A DNA stretch of 64,000 nucleotides from Caulobacter flavus (lineage in GTDB: Bacteria > Pseudomonadota > Alphaproteobacteria > Caulobacterales > Caulobacteraceae). The DNA is taken from positions 992,001-1,056,000 of the forward strand of contig NZ_CP026100.1 in assembly GCF_003722335.1 (NCBI RefSeq), given 5' to 3'. The notes under the pieces are model-generated. The model searched no databases. It saw only the letters and a list, made by a program, of their open reading frames with translations, and was not told the origin of the DNA. Made by a program: the position numbers and the translations under genes. Of this stretch, positions 1 to 7,790 are shown one piece after another; the first letter of the stretch is position 1, and each line of letters opens with the position of its first letter.

Positions 1-3
1 CTT

Positions 4-453
4 CTACGGCCGCTGAGACGACGCCCCGCTCGAGGCGCTGAAGCGGATCTGCTGGCCGAACGAGACCTCCAGCGTGTTGCCGTCCGGATCGGCGATATAG
101 GCCCAGTAGCCGACCGGCGGCCCGCCATCGACGGGCGGCGAGCGCAGCACGCCCAGCGTCTCGGCCAGGGCGGCGAGGCGATCGACCTCGTCCCGGTCGG
201 CGCAGGCCAGGCCCAGATGGCCGAACGGGCCCAGCGGCGTGTCGTCCAGCACGCGCGACTCCACCAGCACCACCGCGAAGGCCCTGTGCCGGTCGGCCAT
301 CCACGCCACCCGCTCGATCGCCCCGCCCGCGGCGCGCTCATGCACCATCCGCAGGCCAGCGAAGGTCTCGTAGAAGCGGCGGCTGCGATCGAGGTCACGG
401 ACCACCAGGGCCACATGGGTCAGGCCCCGGTCGATGTCGCTGGCGATGGTCAT
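4..453 (-). CDS. VOC family (glyoxalase/bleomycin-resistance fold) protein
   Basis: A 149-residue single-domain protein of the vicinal oxygen chelate superfamily. It starts with the typical first strand (THVALVVRDLDRSRRFYE, His13 a likely metal ligand) and ends with the typical last strand (IADPDGNTLEVSF, Glu near 130 a likely second ligand). A GHLGLAC strand in the middle gives a further His. The family includes dioxygenases, glyoxalases and antibiotic-binding proteins, and the substrate cannot be told from sequence. It is divergent from a LysR regulator 69 bases away, the usual arrangement of a regulator and its target. The ATG at 453 begins just before the conserved fold; the frame stays open further upstream only as antisense of the LysR gene. 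Confidence 0.85.
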   Translation of the reverse strand: MTIASDIDRGLTHVALVVRDLDRSRRFYETFAGLRMVHERAAGGAIERVAWMADRHRAFAVVLVESRVLDDTPLGPFGHLGLACADRDEVDRLAALAETLGVLRSPPVDGGPPVGYWAYIADPDGNTLEVSFGQQIRFSASSGASSQRP

Positions 454-522
454 GTTCGGCTCCGTTCTGCTGACGGCCGCAAGGTCCGCCATCGATTGAG
501 CGAATGGAAATGATCTGTCAGC

Positions 523-1449
523 ATGCCCAGCATGCGCACGACGAATGATCTGCACGGCGTCGACATGAACCTGCTGGTCGTGCTCGACGCCCTGCTGGCC
601 GAACGGCACGTCACCCGCGCGGCCCTGCGGATCAACCGGTCGCAGCCGGCCGTGAGCCACGCGCTGAGCCGGCTGCGCCACCTGCTGGACGATCCGATCC
701 TGGTGCGGGTCGACGGCCGGCTGGAGCCGACGGCCCGGGCGCTGGAGATCGCCAGGCCCCTGCGTGACGCCCTGGGCCTGATCGGCGGCGTGCTGGGCGA
801 TCCCGAGCGCGCGCCGGGCGCCCAGGCGCGGCACTTCCACCTGTCGATGTCGGACTACGCCGCCGATGCCCTGCTGCCGTCCCTGTCGCGTGAGCTGCGC
901 CGCCGGTCGCCGGGAACCACGCTCAGCCTGCTGGCCCTGGGACGCTGCGCCGCCCTCGCCGCCGTCGAGGCCGGTGAAATCGACCTGGCGGTGGGCGTCT
1001 ATCCCGACCGTGACAGGTCCGTCGCCGAGGGCCTGTCGTTCGCGCCGCTGCTGAACGACCGCTTCGCCTGCCTCTATGACGGCGCCGCCGGACCCCCGCC
1101 GACGACGCTGGACGCCTACCTGGCGCGCCCGCACGTCGCGGTCGCGGCCTCGCCGCGCGACGTCGGCGACGTGGACGCGGCGCTGGCCGCCGACGGCCGC
1201 GCGCGGGAGATCGCGATCACCCTGCCGCACTGGTCGGTGGCGCCGGCCCTGATCGAAGGGACCGACCTGGTGCTGACGGCGGCGCGGCGCAGCCTGCCCG
1301 CCGCGCCGCCCGGCGATCTGGTCGTCGCCGACCTGCCGTTCGCGGTCGCCCCCATTCCTCTGGTCATGGCCTGGCACGCGCGGCGCGACTTCGACCCGGG
1401 CCACCGCCGGCTGCGCGAAGCCCTGGCCGAGGCCTGCCGGGAGGGCTGA
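523..1449 (+). CDS. LysR family transcriptional regulator
   Basis: A 308-residue LysR-type regulator. The N-terminal winged helix-turn-helix lies at about residues 15-75 (DMNLLVVLDALLAERHVTRA, then QPAVSHALSRLR), with the NodD/LeuO-like signature LLDDPILVR, followed by a periplasmic-binding-like effector domain (MSDYAADALLPSL onward). It probably controls the divergent VOC gene. A second ATG at 565 (MNLLVVL) is possible because no clear Shine-Dalgarno marks the first one. The effector is unknown. Confidence 0.88.
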   Translation: MPSMRTTNDLHGVDMNLLVVLDALLAERHVTRAALRINRSQPAVSHALSRLRHLLDDPILVRVDGRLEPTARALEIARPLRDALGLIGGVLGDPERAPGAQARHFHLSMSDYAADALLPSLSRELRRRSPGTTLSLLALGRCAALAAVEAGEIDLAVGVYPDRDRSVAEGLSFAPLLNDRFACLYDGAAGPPPTTLDAYLARPHVAVAASPRDVGDVDAALAADGRAREIAITLPHWSVAPALIEGTDLVLTAARRSLPAAPPGDLVVADLPFAVAPIPLVMAWHARRDFDPGHRRLREALAEACREG

Positions 1450-1455
1450 AGCGCC

Positions 1456-2346
1456 CTACTCCGCCGCCTGGCCCGCGATCATCGCCTCGCGCATGGCCTG
1501 GGCCTGCTCGGGCGAGACGCCCATGGCCGCCAGGATCGGCGACGGCGTGCGCACGTCCCAGCTGCTGCGCGGGCCGATGGTGATGCCGCCGTCGACGACG
1601 ATGTGGGTTCCGCTGACGAAGGCGCTGTCGTCGCTGGCCAGGTAGAGGGCGGCCGCGGCGATGTCGTCGGGCAGGCCGGCCTTGGCGATCGGCTGGATCT
1701 TGGGGCCGACCTCGGCGACGCGGGCGGCCATCTGGTCGGCGACCTCGCGCGGCAGGCCGATCGAGGCCCCGAAGATCGAGGTGGCGATCAGCCCCGGGCA
1801 GATGGCGTTGACCCGCACGCCCAGCGGCGACAGCTCGGCCGCCGCGCAGCGGGTCATGTGGATCACCGCCGCCTTGGCCGAGGAATAGGCCAGCGGTCCG
1901 AAGCCCGCCTGCAGGCCGGCGATCGAGGCGGTGTTGATGATCGAGCCGCCGCCGCGCGCCATCATGGCCGGCAGGGCGTGCTTCATGCCCAGAACCGGGC
2001 CGCGCAGCAGGACGGCGAAGGTGGCGTCCCAGGCCGCGCCGGTCATGTCGGCCACGCCGTTGGGCGCGCCGCCGTGGCCGGCGTTGTTGAACAGGATGTC
2101 GAGCCCGCCGAAGGCCTGCGTCGCCAGCCCCACGGCGGCGGCGATGTCGTCCTCGACCGTCACGTCGCAGCGGGAAAAGCGCACGGCGTCGGGGAAGCGT
2201 CGTTCGAGGATCGCGCCCTTCTCGGCCTGCAGGTCGGCGGCGACCACCCGCGCGCCCTGGGCGACGAACAGTTCGACGGTTCCCAGGCCGATCCCTGAGC
2301 AGGCCCCGGTGACGACGGCGACCTTGCCGTCCAGACGTCCGCCCAT
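1456..2346 (-). CDS. SDR family NAD(P)-dependent oxidoreductase
   Basis: A 296-residue classical short-chain dehydrogenase/reductase. It has the cofactor motif TGACSGIG (residues 14-21), an acidic residue at the end of strand 2 (AADLQ, Asp38) that suggests NAD rather than NADP, the NNAG motif at 87-90 and the catalytic set Ser141, Tyr154, Lys158 (YSSAK). The tail beyond residue 250 (about 45 residues, SPILAAMGVSPEQAQ) is longer than in a minimal SDR. It is convergent with the LysR gene and ends 6 bases from it. The substrate is not predictable. The ATG at 2346 follows an AGGGAGGAT-like ribosome-binding site. Confidence 0.88.
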   Translation of the reverse strand: MGGRLDGKVAVVTGACSGIGLGTVELFVAQGARVVAADLQAEKGAILERRFPDAVRFSRCDVTVEDDIAAAVGLATQAFGGLDILFNNAGHGGAPNGVADMTGAAWDATFAVLLRGPVLGMKHALPAMMARGGGSIINTASIAGLQAGFGPLAYSSAKAAVIHMTRCAAAELSPLGVRVNAICPGLIATSIFGASIGLPREVADQMAARVAEVGPKIQPIAKAGLPDDIAAAALYLASDDSAFVSGTHIVVDGGITIGPRSSWDVRTPSPILAAMGVSPEQAQAMREAMIAGQAAE

Positions 2347-2435
2347 GCGGCATCCTCCCTGTTGGCGCGCGGCCTCTGGAAGCGGGCCGTTCGGCGCGGG
2401 AGGATCATGGGACGGCGGGCCGCCCCGGACCAGCC

Positions 2436-2651
2436 TTACGTGGCGTCAGCGGCCGAGGCGCGGCCGAACAGCGGGCGGCCCTGCGGCCGGCGCGTCACCA
2501 GGCTGAACAGCAGCCACAGGGCGCACGGCGCCAGCATCAGCGCCCAGGCCAGGACGAGGCCCGCCAGGCCGAAGACGGCGCAGACGCGCTGCCAGGCGTT
2601 CGGCCGCTCGGTCGAGCGGCGGCGCGGCTTCTTTTCGATCTTCAAACCCAT
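2436..2651 (-). CDS. small single-pass membrane protein downstream of hfsJ-like gene
   Basis: A 71-residue protein I do not recognise. A basic N-terminus (KIEKKPRRRSTERPN) is followed by one strongly hydrophobic segment at about residues 27-52 (VFGLAGLVLAWALMLAPCALWLLFSLV) and a short polar tail. It starts 18 bases after the stop of the glycosyltransferase gene, behind GGGGGA, so co-transcription and a functional link are likely but inferred. The holdfast inhibitor HfiA of Caulobacter is a small protein of similar size acting on HfsJ, but I see no specific similarity and do not claim identity. Confidence 0.6.
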   Translation of the reverse strand: MGLKIEKKPRRRSTERPNAWQRVCAVFGLAGLVLAWALMLAPCALWLLFSLVTRRPQGRPLFGRASAADAT

Positions 2652-2669
2652 TGGTCCCCCACGGTCCGG

Positions 2670-3578
2670 TTAAGGCTTGAGCGCGAGATCGGTGGCGCGC
2701 CGGTAGGCGGCCTCCGGCGGAACGGCGTTCTTCTTTTTGCCCGGCTTGAGCTGCCGCGCAAGGGCCCTGCGCGCATCGGCCATGGCCGGGCCGAACAGGT
2801 GCCAGGGTTCGACGCAGTAGCGGGTGAACAGCCGCTCGGGGTCGGCCATCAGCCGGAACAGCCACTCCATGCCCACCTGGCCCATCCAGCGGGGCGCGGC
2901 CAGCTGGACGCCGGCCTCGTAGTCGAAGGCGCCGCCGACCGTGAAGCCGACGCAGGGGTCAAGCTTCTTGTGGTTCTCCAGCAGCCACTTCTCCTGGCGC
3001 GGCATGCCCATGCCGACGAACAGGATGTCGGGCTTGTAGGCCTTGATCCTGGCGACCACGGCCTCGTTCTCGGCGCCGCCGTCGGTGACGTCGAAATAGC
3101 CCTGATGGCTCTCGACCTGGGCCGTCGGCCAGTCGCGGCGGATATTCTCCAGCGCCTTGTCGGCCACGCCCGGAGCGCCACCGACGAAGAACACCTTCCA
3201 GTTCTCCTTGGTCGCCCGCGCCCAGAAGTCGTTGCGCCAGTCGAGATAGGTGCAGCGGTGGAAGCGGCGGCTGGCCCGGCCGACGATGCGCGCCCAGAAG
3301 ATCAGCGGCACGCTGTCGACCTCGATCAGCTCGGCGGCCTTGAAGAAGTCGACGACCTGCGGGTCCTTCTGCAGCAGATACAGGCTGTGCAGGTTGTGAT
3401 TGGCGACGATCGCGCCCTTGCCGCCCGCGATCCGGCCCGCCACGAAGTGGAAGACCTCCTCCGGGCGCACGAGATCCATCTCGCCCCCGAGCACCTTCAC
3501 GCGCTCTTCGGGTCGACGGTTCATGCGGTACGGGCGGCGCGTCTCCACGGGAAACGCGTCGCGAGCAGGAAGGAACAT
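2670..3578 (-). CDS. hfsJ: WecG/TagA/CpsF family glycosyltransferase (HfsJ-like)
   Basis: A 302-residue family GT26 enzyme, which transfers a sugar such as N-acetylmannosamine or its uronate to a lipid-linked precursor at the inner face of the membrane. Family marks seen: GGKGAIVANHNLHSLY, the FFVGGAPGVADKA segment, DILFVGMGMPRQEKW near the middle and FTVGGAFDYEAG with RAPRWM-like APRWMGQVGMEWLFRL after it. In Caulobacter the GT26 enzyme HfsJ makes holdfast polysaccharide; the symbol rests on that family match and the Caulobacter-like setting, not on a search. The ATG at 3578 has GGAGG upstream; a second ATG at 3524 (MNRRPEE) is an alternative start. Confidence 0.8.
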   Translation of the reverse strand: MFLPARDAFPVETRRPYRMNRRPEERVKVLGGEMDLVRPEEVFHFVAGRIAGGKGAIVANHNLHSLYLLQKDPQVVDFFKAAELIEVDSVPLIFWARIVGRASRRFHRCTYLDWRNDFWARATKENWKVFFVGGAPGVADKALENIRRDWPTAQVESHQGYFDVTDGGAENEAVVARIKAYKPDILFVGMGMPRQEKWLLENHKKLDPCVGFTVGGAFDYEAGVQLAAPRWMGQVGMEWLFRLMADPERLFTRYCVEPWHLFGPAMADARRALARQLKPGKKKNAVPPEAAYRRATDLALKP

Positions 3579-3747
3579 CTGAACGCCGCCTCCGACTATT
3601 CGAAGAGCAGCAATAGCCCAGTTGACCTCACCGCTTTGCTAAGGGACGTCCTTACCGCGCGTTTAACCGTATGATTTTACTGTTGTTTCAGAACGGGACG
3701 ACAGGCGGGCGATTTGCGAAGACTTAACCATGCGCCCCGCCTTGCCC
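3579..3747. promoter_or_regulatory. AT-richer region between two minus-strand genes, likely hfsJ promoter
   Basis: A 169-base gap with lower GC than its surroundings, directly before the hfsJ-like gene and after the end of the MDR gene. It holds two TTAACC hexamers at 3663-3668 and 3724-3729, the second continuing to TTAACCAT, which resembles a CtrA half-site. The spacing does not give a full TTAA-N7-TTAA site, so CtrA control is only a possibility. No clear terminator for the MDR gene is seen. Confidence 0.3.
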
Positions 3748-4746
3748 CTATTCCACCGTCACCACCACCTTGCCCATGGCCTTGCGGCTGGCCAGGTGGG
3801 CGATGGCGTCGCCGGCCTTTTCCAGCGGGAAGCGCTCGGAGACGTACGGCCTGATCTTGCCGGCCGCGTAGAGGTCCATCAGTTCGCGCACGTTGGCCGC
3901 ATGGCCGGCCGGATCGCGGGCCACGGCCGCGCCCCAGAACACGCCGACGATGTCGCACGACTTCAAGAGGGTCAGGTTCAGCGGGATCTTCGGAATGCCC
4001 GACGGGAAGCCGATCACCAGCATGCGGCCGCCCCAGCCGGCGGCGCGGATGGTGGCTTCGGAATAGTCGCCGCCGACCGCGTCATAGGCCACGTCCCAGC
4101 CGCCCGGACCGCAGGCGGCCTTCAGCTGGTCGGCCAGGGCCTTCTGGCCGTCCTTGTCGAACGGACCACGGGCGTAGACGACGCCGGCGTCGGCGCCGCG
4201 CGAGATGGCCAAGTCCACCTTCTCCTGGCTGGAGGCGGCGGCGATGACCCGCGCGCCCATGGCCTTGCCCAGCTCCACAGCCGCCAGGCCCACGCCGCCG
4301 GCCGCGCCGAGCACCAAGAGGGTCTGGCCGGGCTTGAGGAAGCCGCGATCCTTGAGCGCGTAGTACGAGGTGCCGTAGGTCAGGATGAAGGCCGAGGCCT
4401 CGTCGAAGGGCATGGCGTCGGGGATCGGCGTGCAGCGGGCGGCCTCGACGGCCAGCTTGTCGGCCATGCCGCCCCAGCCGGTCGAGGCCAGCACCCGCTG
4501 GCCGACCTGCAGGCTGGTGACGCCTTCACCGAGCGCGGCGACCACGCCCGAGACCTCGCCGCCGGGGGCGAAGGGACGCTGCGGCTTGAACTGGTAGAGA
4601 TCCTGGATGATCAGCAGGTCGGGATAGTTGACCCCGCAGGCCTTGACGTCGATCAGCACCTGGCCGGGCGCGGGAACCGGATCGGGCAGCTCCTCCAGCA
4701 CCAGGGACTCGGGCCCGCCGACTTCCTTGCTGAGCACCGCCTTCAT
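3748..4746 (-). CDS. quinone oxidoreductase-type MDR family enzyme (NADPH-dependent)
   Basis: A 332-residue medium-chain dehydrogenase/reductase of the zinc-free quinone oxidoreductase (Qor/crotonyl-CoA-reductase-like) branch. The N-terminal GroES-like domain carries the PGQVLIDVKACGVNYPDLL signature, and the Rossmann domain has LVLGAAGGVGLAAVELGKAMGARVIAA at about residues 144-168. The structural zinc cysteines of alcohol dehydrogenases are absent. It would reduce a quinone or enone with NADPH in the cytoplasm. The ATG at 4746 was chosen because GGGAGAAG precedes it; an in-frame extension to 4806 lacks such a site. Confidence 0.87.
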   Translation of the reverse strand: MKAVLSKEVGGPESLVLEELPDPVPAPGQVLIDVKACGVNYPDLLIIQDLYQFKPQRPFAPGGEVSGVVAALGEGVTSLQVGQRVLASTGWGGMADKLAVEAARCTPIPDAMPFDEASAFILTYGTSYYALKDRGFLKPGQTLLVLGAAGGVGLAAVELGKAMGARVIAAASSQEKVDLAISRGADAGVVYARGPFDKDGQKALADQLKAACGPGGWDVAYDAVGGDYSEATIRAAGWGGRMLVIGFPSGIPKIPLNLTLLKSCDIVGVFWGAAVARDPAGHAANVRELMDLYAAGKIRPYVSERFPLEKAGDAIAHLASRKAMGKVVVTVE

Positions 4747-4815
4747 CTCGCTTCTCCCGCGTTTCTTATTTAGAAGGCGCGACGCTAGCCCAGGCTCGAC
4801 GGGCAAGGAAGCAGA

Positions 4816-5694
4816 ATGTCAAACAAGCGTTTTACTCTCGCCCTGCACGGCGGCGCCGGCGCCAAGCGCGGCCACGACTACTCGGTCGAGATCGCCCACA
4901 TGCGCGGCCTGATCGAGGCCGGCCGCGAGCGGCTGGCCGCCGGCGCCAGCGCCCTGGACGTGGTCGTCGAGACGGTCGCAGCGCTGGAGGCCTCGGGTCT
5001 CTACATCGCCGGCAAGGGCGCCTCGCCCAACGTCGACGGCGAATACGAACTGGACGCCAGCCTGATGGACGGCGCCACCACCCGCGCCGGCTCGGTGGCC
5101 GCGCTGCAGGGCTTCGCCAGCCCGATCCGCGCCGCCCGGGCGGTGATGGAGGAAACTCCGCACGTGATGCTGGCCGGCGAAGGGGCCATGACCTTCGCCC
5201 GCGCCCAGGGCCTGGAGACCATCTCCGATCCCGAGACCTACTATACCCGCGCCGGCGCCTTCGAGGACAACGCTCCTCCGGGAGGACTGCCCACCGGCAC
5301 CGTCGGCTGCGTGGCCCTGGACCAGGACGGCCGCCTGGCCGCCGCCACCTCGACGGCCGGCGTGTTCGGCAAGCTTCCGGGCCGGGTGGGCGACAGCCCG
5401 ATCATCGGCGCGGGGGCCTGGGCCGACGGCTTCGCCGCCGTCTCGTGCACGGGCCAGGGCGAGTACTTCATCCGCACGGCCGTGGGCGCGCAGATCGCCC
5501 ACCGCATCCGCTTCGGCGGCCAGGGCCTGGAGGAGGCCGCCGCCGGCGCCATCCAGGGCGTGGCCGACCTGGGCGGCCACGGCGGCCTGGTCTCGGTGGA
5601 CCGCGACGGCAACGTCGCCATGCCCTTCGCCTCCAGCGGTCTCAAGCGCGCGGCCCTGATGCCCGACGGGACCATCCTGGCCGAGGCCTTCTGA
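4816..5694 (+). CDS. iaaA: isoaspartyl peptidase / L-asparaginase (Ntn hydrolase)
   Basis: A 292-residue plant-type asparaginase (family T2), which cleaves isoaspartyl dipeptides and asparagine after autocleavage before a threonine. The start [12 protein letters not shown] matches the family, and the nucleophile Thr lies in the [11 protein letters not shown] motif at about residue 160, followed by AAATSTAG and [12 protein letters not shown], which are typical substrate-binding segments. The fully conserved GGLPTGTVG cleavage context is intact, so the enzyme should be active. It is divergent from the MDR gene, with 69 bases between their starts. Confidence 0.9.
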   Translation: MSNKRFTLALHGGAGAKRGHDYSVEIAHMRGLIEAGRERLAAGASALDVVVETVAALEASGLYIAGKGASPNVDGEYELDASLMDGATTRAGSVAALQGFASPIRAARAVMEETPHVMLAGEGAMTFARAQGLETISDPETYYTRAGAFEDNAPPGGLPTGTVGCVALDQDGRLAAATSTAGVFGKLPGRVGDSPIIGAGAWADGFAAVSCTGQGEYFIRTAVGAQIAHRIRFGGQGLEEAAAGAIQGVADLGGHGGLVSVDRDGNVAMPFASSGLKRAALMPDGTILAEAF

Positions 5695-5792
5695 GGCGGC
5701 GGCGACGGCAAGCCCCTTGACCCCGCGCGGCCGCGCGCCAAGAAGGGGGACGGGGCAACCCACGGACTCGTAATGGAAATCGGAGCGCGACC

Positions 5793-6782
5793 TTGAGCCA
5801 AGCCATCCTCGTGGCCGGCGGCGCGGGCTATATCGGCTCGCATACCTGCCTGCGACTGGCCGAGGCCGGCTTCACGCCCGTGGTCTACGACAACCTCAGC
5901 AATGGCTGGGAAGAGTTCGTCCAGTGGGGTCCGCTCGAGGTGGGCGACGTCAACGACCCGGTCCGGCTGGCCGAGGTGTTCGCCAAGCACAAGCCCGCGG
6001 CGGTGATCCACTTTGCCGCCTTCGTCGAGGTGGCGTTCTCGATCGCCGAGCCGGGCGCCTTCTACGGGACCAATGTCGGCGGGGCGATCACCCTGATCGA
6101 GGCGGCCCGCAAGGCCGGCGTCGACAAGCTGGTGTTTTCGTCGACCTGCGCCACCTACGGCCCGCCGGTGACCCTGCCGATGGACGAGACCCACCCGCAG
6201 GCGCCGCTCAACCCCTATGGCCGCAGCAAGCTGATGGTCGAGCAGATCCTGCGCGACATGGACCGCTACAAGCGCTTCCACTCGGTGGTGCTGCGCTACT
6301 TCAACGCCGCCGGCGCCGACCCCGAAGGCCGGATCGGCGAGAAGCACGAGCCCGAGACCCACGCCATCCCCCTGGCCATCGCGGCCGCGCGCGGCGAGCG
6401 CGAGAAGTTCACCCTCTACGGCAGCGACTACGACACCCGCGACGGCACCTGCATCCGCGACTACGTCCACGTGCTGGACCTGGCAGACGCCCACGTGCTG
6501 GCGCTGAAGTGGCTGCTGGACGGCAAGCACAGCACGGCCTTCAACCTGGGCACCGGCGAGGGCACCTCGGTGCGCGAACTGGTGGCGGCGATCGAGCGCC
6601 GGTCCAACCGCAACTTCCCGCTGGAGACGGTGACCCGCCGCGACGGCGACGCCCCGATCCTGGTGGCCGACAGCGACAAGGCCCGGGCCCTGCTGGGCTG
6701 GAACCCGCGCTATGGCCTGGACGACATCATCCAGCACGCCTGGGCCTGGCACGCCAACGGCGCGACCGCGCTGAAGCGCTAA
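5793..6782 (+). CDS. galE: UDP-glucose 4-epimerase
   Basis: A 329-residue extended SDR that interconverts UDP-glucose and UDP-galactose for polysaccharide precursors. NAD-binding motif GGAGYIGSH at residues 9-17, SSTCATYG at 117-124, catalytic Tyr142 and Lys146 in NPYGRSK, and the GalE signature RYFNAAGADPEGRIGE with HAIPLAI further on. The start is TTG at 5793, because the only upstream ATG in reach is out of frame and stops at once; CGGAG lies about 9 bases upstream. It supplies sugar nucleotides that would serve the glycosyltransferases on both sides. Confidence 0.93.
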   Translation: MSQAILVAGGAGYIGSHTCLRLAEAGFTPVVYDNLSNGWEEFVQWGPLEVGDVNDPVRLAEVFAKHKPAAVIHFAAFVEVAFSIAEPGAFYGTNVGGAITLIEAARKAGVDKLVFSSTCATYGPPVTLPMDETHPQAPLNPYGRSKLMVEQILRDMDRYKRFHSVVLRYFNAAGADPEGRIGEKHEPETHAIPLAIAAARGEREKFTLYGSDYDTRDGTCIRDYVHVLDLADAHVLALKWLLDGKHSTAFNLGTGEGTSVRELVAAIERRSNRNFPLETVTRRDGDAPILVADSDKARALLGWNPRYGLDDIIQHAWAWHANGATALKR

Positions 6783-6816
6783 AGCCGCTTCCCCGCAAGG
6801 GGGGAAACCCTCTAGC

Positions 6817-7371
6817 GTGGGGACCATGCACGGCCTGGCCCTCGTCCTTCTCTGGCTGGTCGCGGCGCCTCCGGCGTTCGCGGCGGACGGCGTGGGGGCG
6901 CAGGTGCGGGCCGGCGCCGACGGGCGCGGCGAGGTGCGGGCGACCATCGACATCCCCGCCCCGCCCGACCGGGTGTGGCGCGTCATCCTCGACTGCGGCC
7001 TGGCCGCCCGCATGACCCCCAGCGTCAAGCGCTGCACGGTGCTGGAACGCTCGCCCGACGGCCGGACCGAGACCCGCGAGCACTGGATCAAGCGCGGCCT
7101 GTTCTCGCCGATGCTGCGCTCGGTGTCGCGGCTGGAGCTGGAGCCGAACAGGCGCATCGGCTTTCGCTGCACAGGCGGCGACATCGACGACTGCGAGGGC
7201 CAGTGGCTGCTGACGCCGCTGGACGACGGCGCGTCCACCCGGGTGGTCTACGAGAACAAGGTCAGCGCCCCGTTCGGCCTGCCCGCCGGCATGGCGGCCG
7301 CCGCCATGCGCCGCGACGTGCCCGCCGCCCTGCAGGCCCTCAAGCGCCAATGCCTGGAGAACCGCCCATGA
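6817..7371 (+). CDS. exported SRPBCC (START/Bet v1-like) domain protein
   Basis: A 184-residue protein with a signal peptide (hydrophobic core LALVLLWLVAAPPAFA, cleavage likely near AFA-AD) followed by an SRPBCC hydrophobic-pocket fold: IDIPAPPDRVWRVILDCGLAARMTP, then a WxLTPLDDGASTRVVYE strand and a C-terminal helix with a family-like VPAALQALKRQ. Cysteines occur in the mature part (CTVLE, CTGGDIDDCEG), compatible with the periplasm. GTG at 6817 (AGGGGGGA about 11 bases before it) or ATG at 6826 may be the start. Its stop overlaps the next ATG (ATGA), so it is translated with the two genes after it. Confidence 0.75.
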   Translation: MGTMHGLALVLLWLVAAPPAFAADGVGAQVRAGADGRGEVRATIDIPAPPDRVWRVILDCGLAARMTPSVKRCTVLERSPDGRTETREHWIKRGLFSPMLRSVSRLELEPNRRIGFRCTGGDIDDCEGQWLLTPLDDGASTRVVYENKVSAPFGLPAGMAAAAMRRDVPAALQALKRQCLENRP

Positions 7372-7790
7372 GCGCGCCCGCACCGCTGTGGTTGTTCGAC
7401 GGGGTCTGCAACCTCTGCTCGGGCTCGGTGCGGGCGGTGCTGGCCATCGACCGCAAGGGGATCATGCGCTTCACGCCGATCCAGTCGGACTACGGTCGGG
7501 CCCTGGCGATCGCCCACGGGATCGATCCGGACCATCCGGCCAGTTTCCTCTATCTCGACGGCGGCCGGGCGCTGGAGAAGAGCGCGGCGATCTTGGCCCT
7601 GCTGCGCCGGCTGGGCGCGCCGTGGTCGGGGCTGGCGGCGATCGTGGGCGTCCTGCCCAAGGCCTGGCTGGACGCCGGCTACGACTGGCTGGCCGCCAAC
7701 CGCTACCGGCTGATGGGCAAGCGTTCGACCTGCATGGTACCGACGCCGGCCCAGCGGGCCCGCTTCGTGCTGGAGCCGCCGGCCGCATGA
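7368..7790 (+). CDS. DCC family thiol-disulfide oxidoreductase
   Basis: A 140-residue protein of the DUF393/DCC family, a thioredoxin-like fold. The defining FDGVCNLCSGSV motif gives a CxxC pair at Cys14 and Cys17, followed by the family's RFTPIQSDYGRAL and AILALLRRLGAPW segments. The family is annotated as thiol-disulfide oxidoreductase, though few members have been assayed. The ATG overlaps the stop of the SRPBCC gene by ATGA, and its own stop overlaps the next start the same way, so the three are almost certainly one transcript. Confidence 0.88.
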   Translation: MSAPAPLWLFDGVCNLCSGSVRAVLAIDRKGIMRFTPIQSDYGRALAIAHGIDPDHPASFLYLDGGRALEKSAAILALLRRLGAPWSGLAAIVGVLPKAWLDAGYDWLAANRYRLMGKRSTCMVPTPAQRARFVLEPPAA

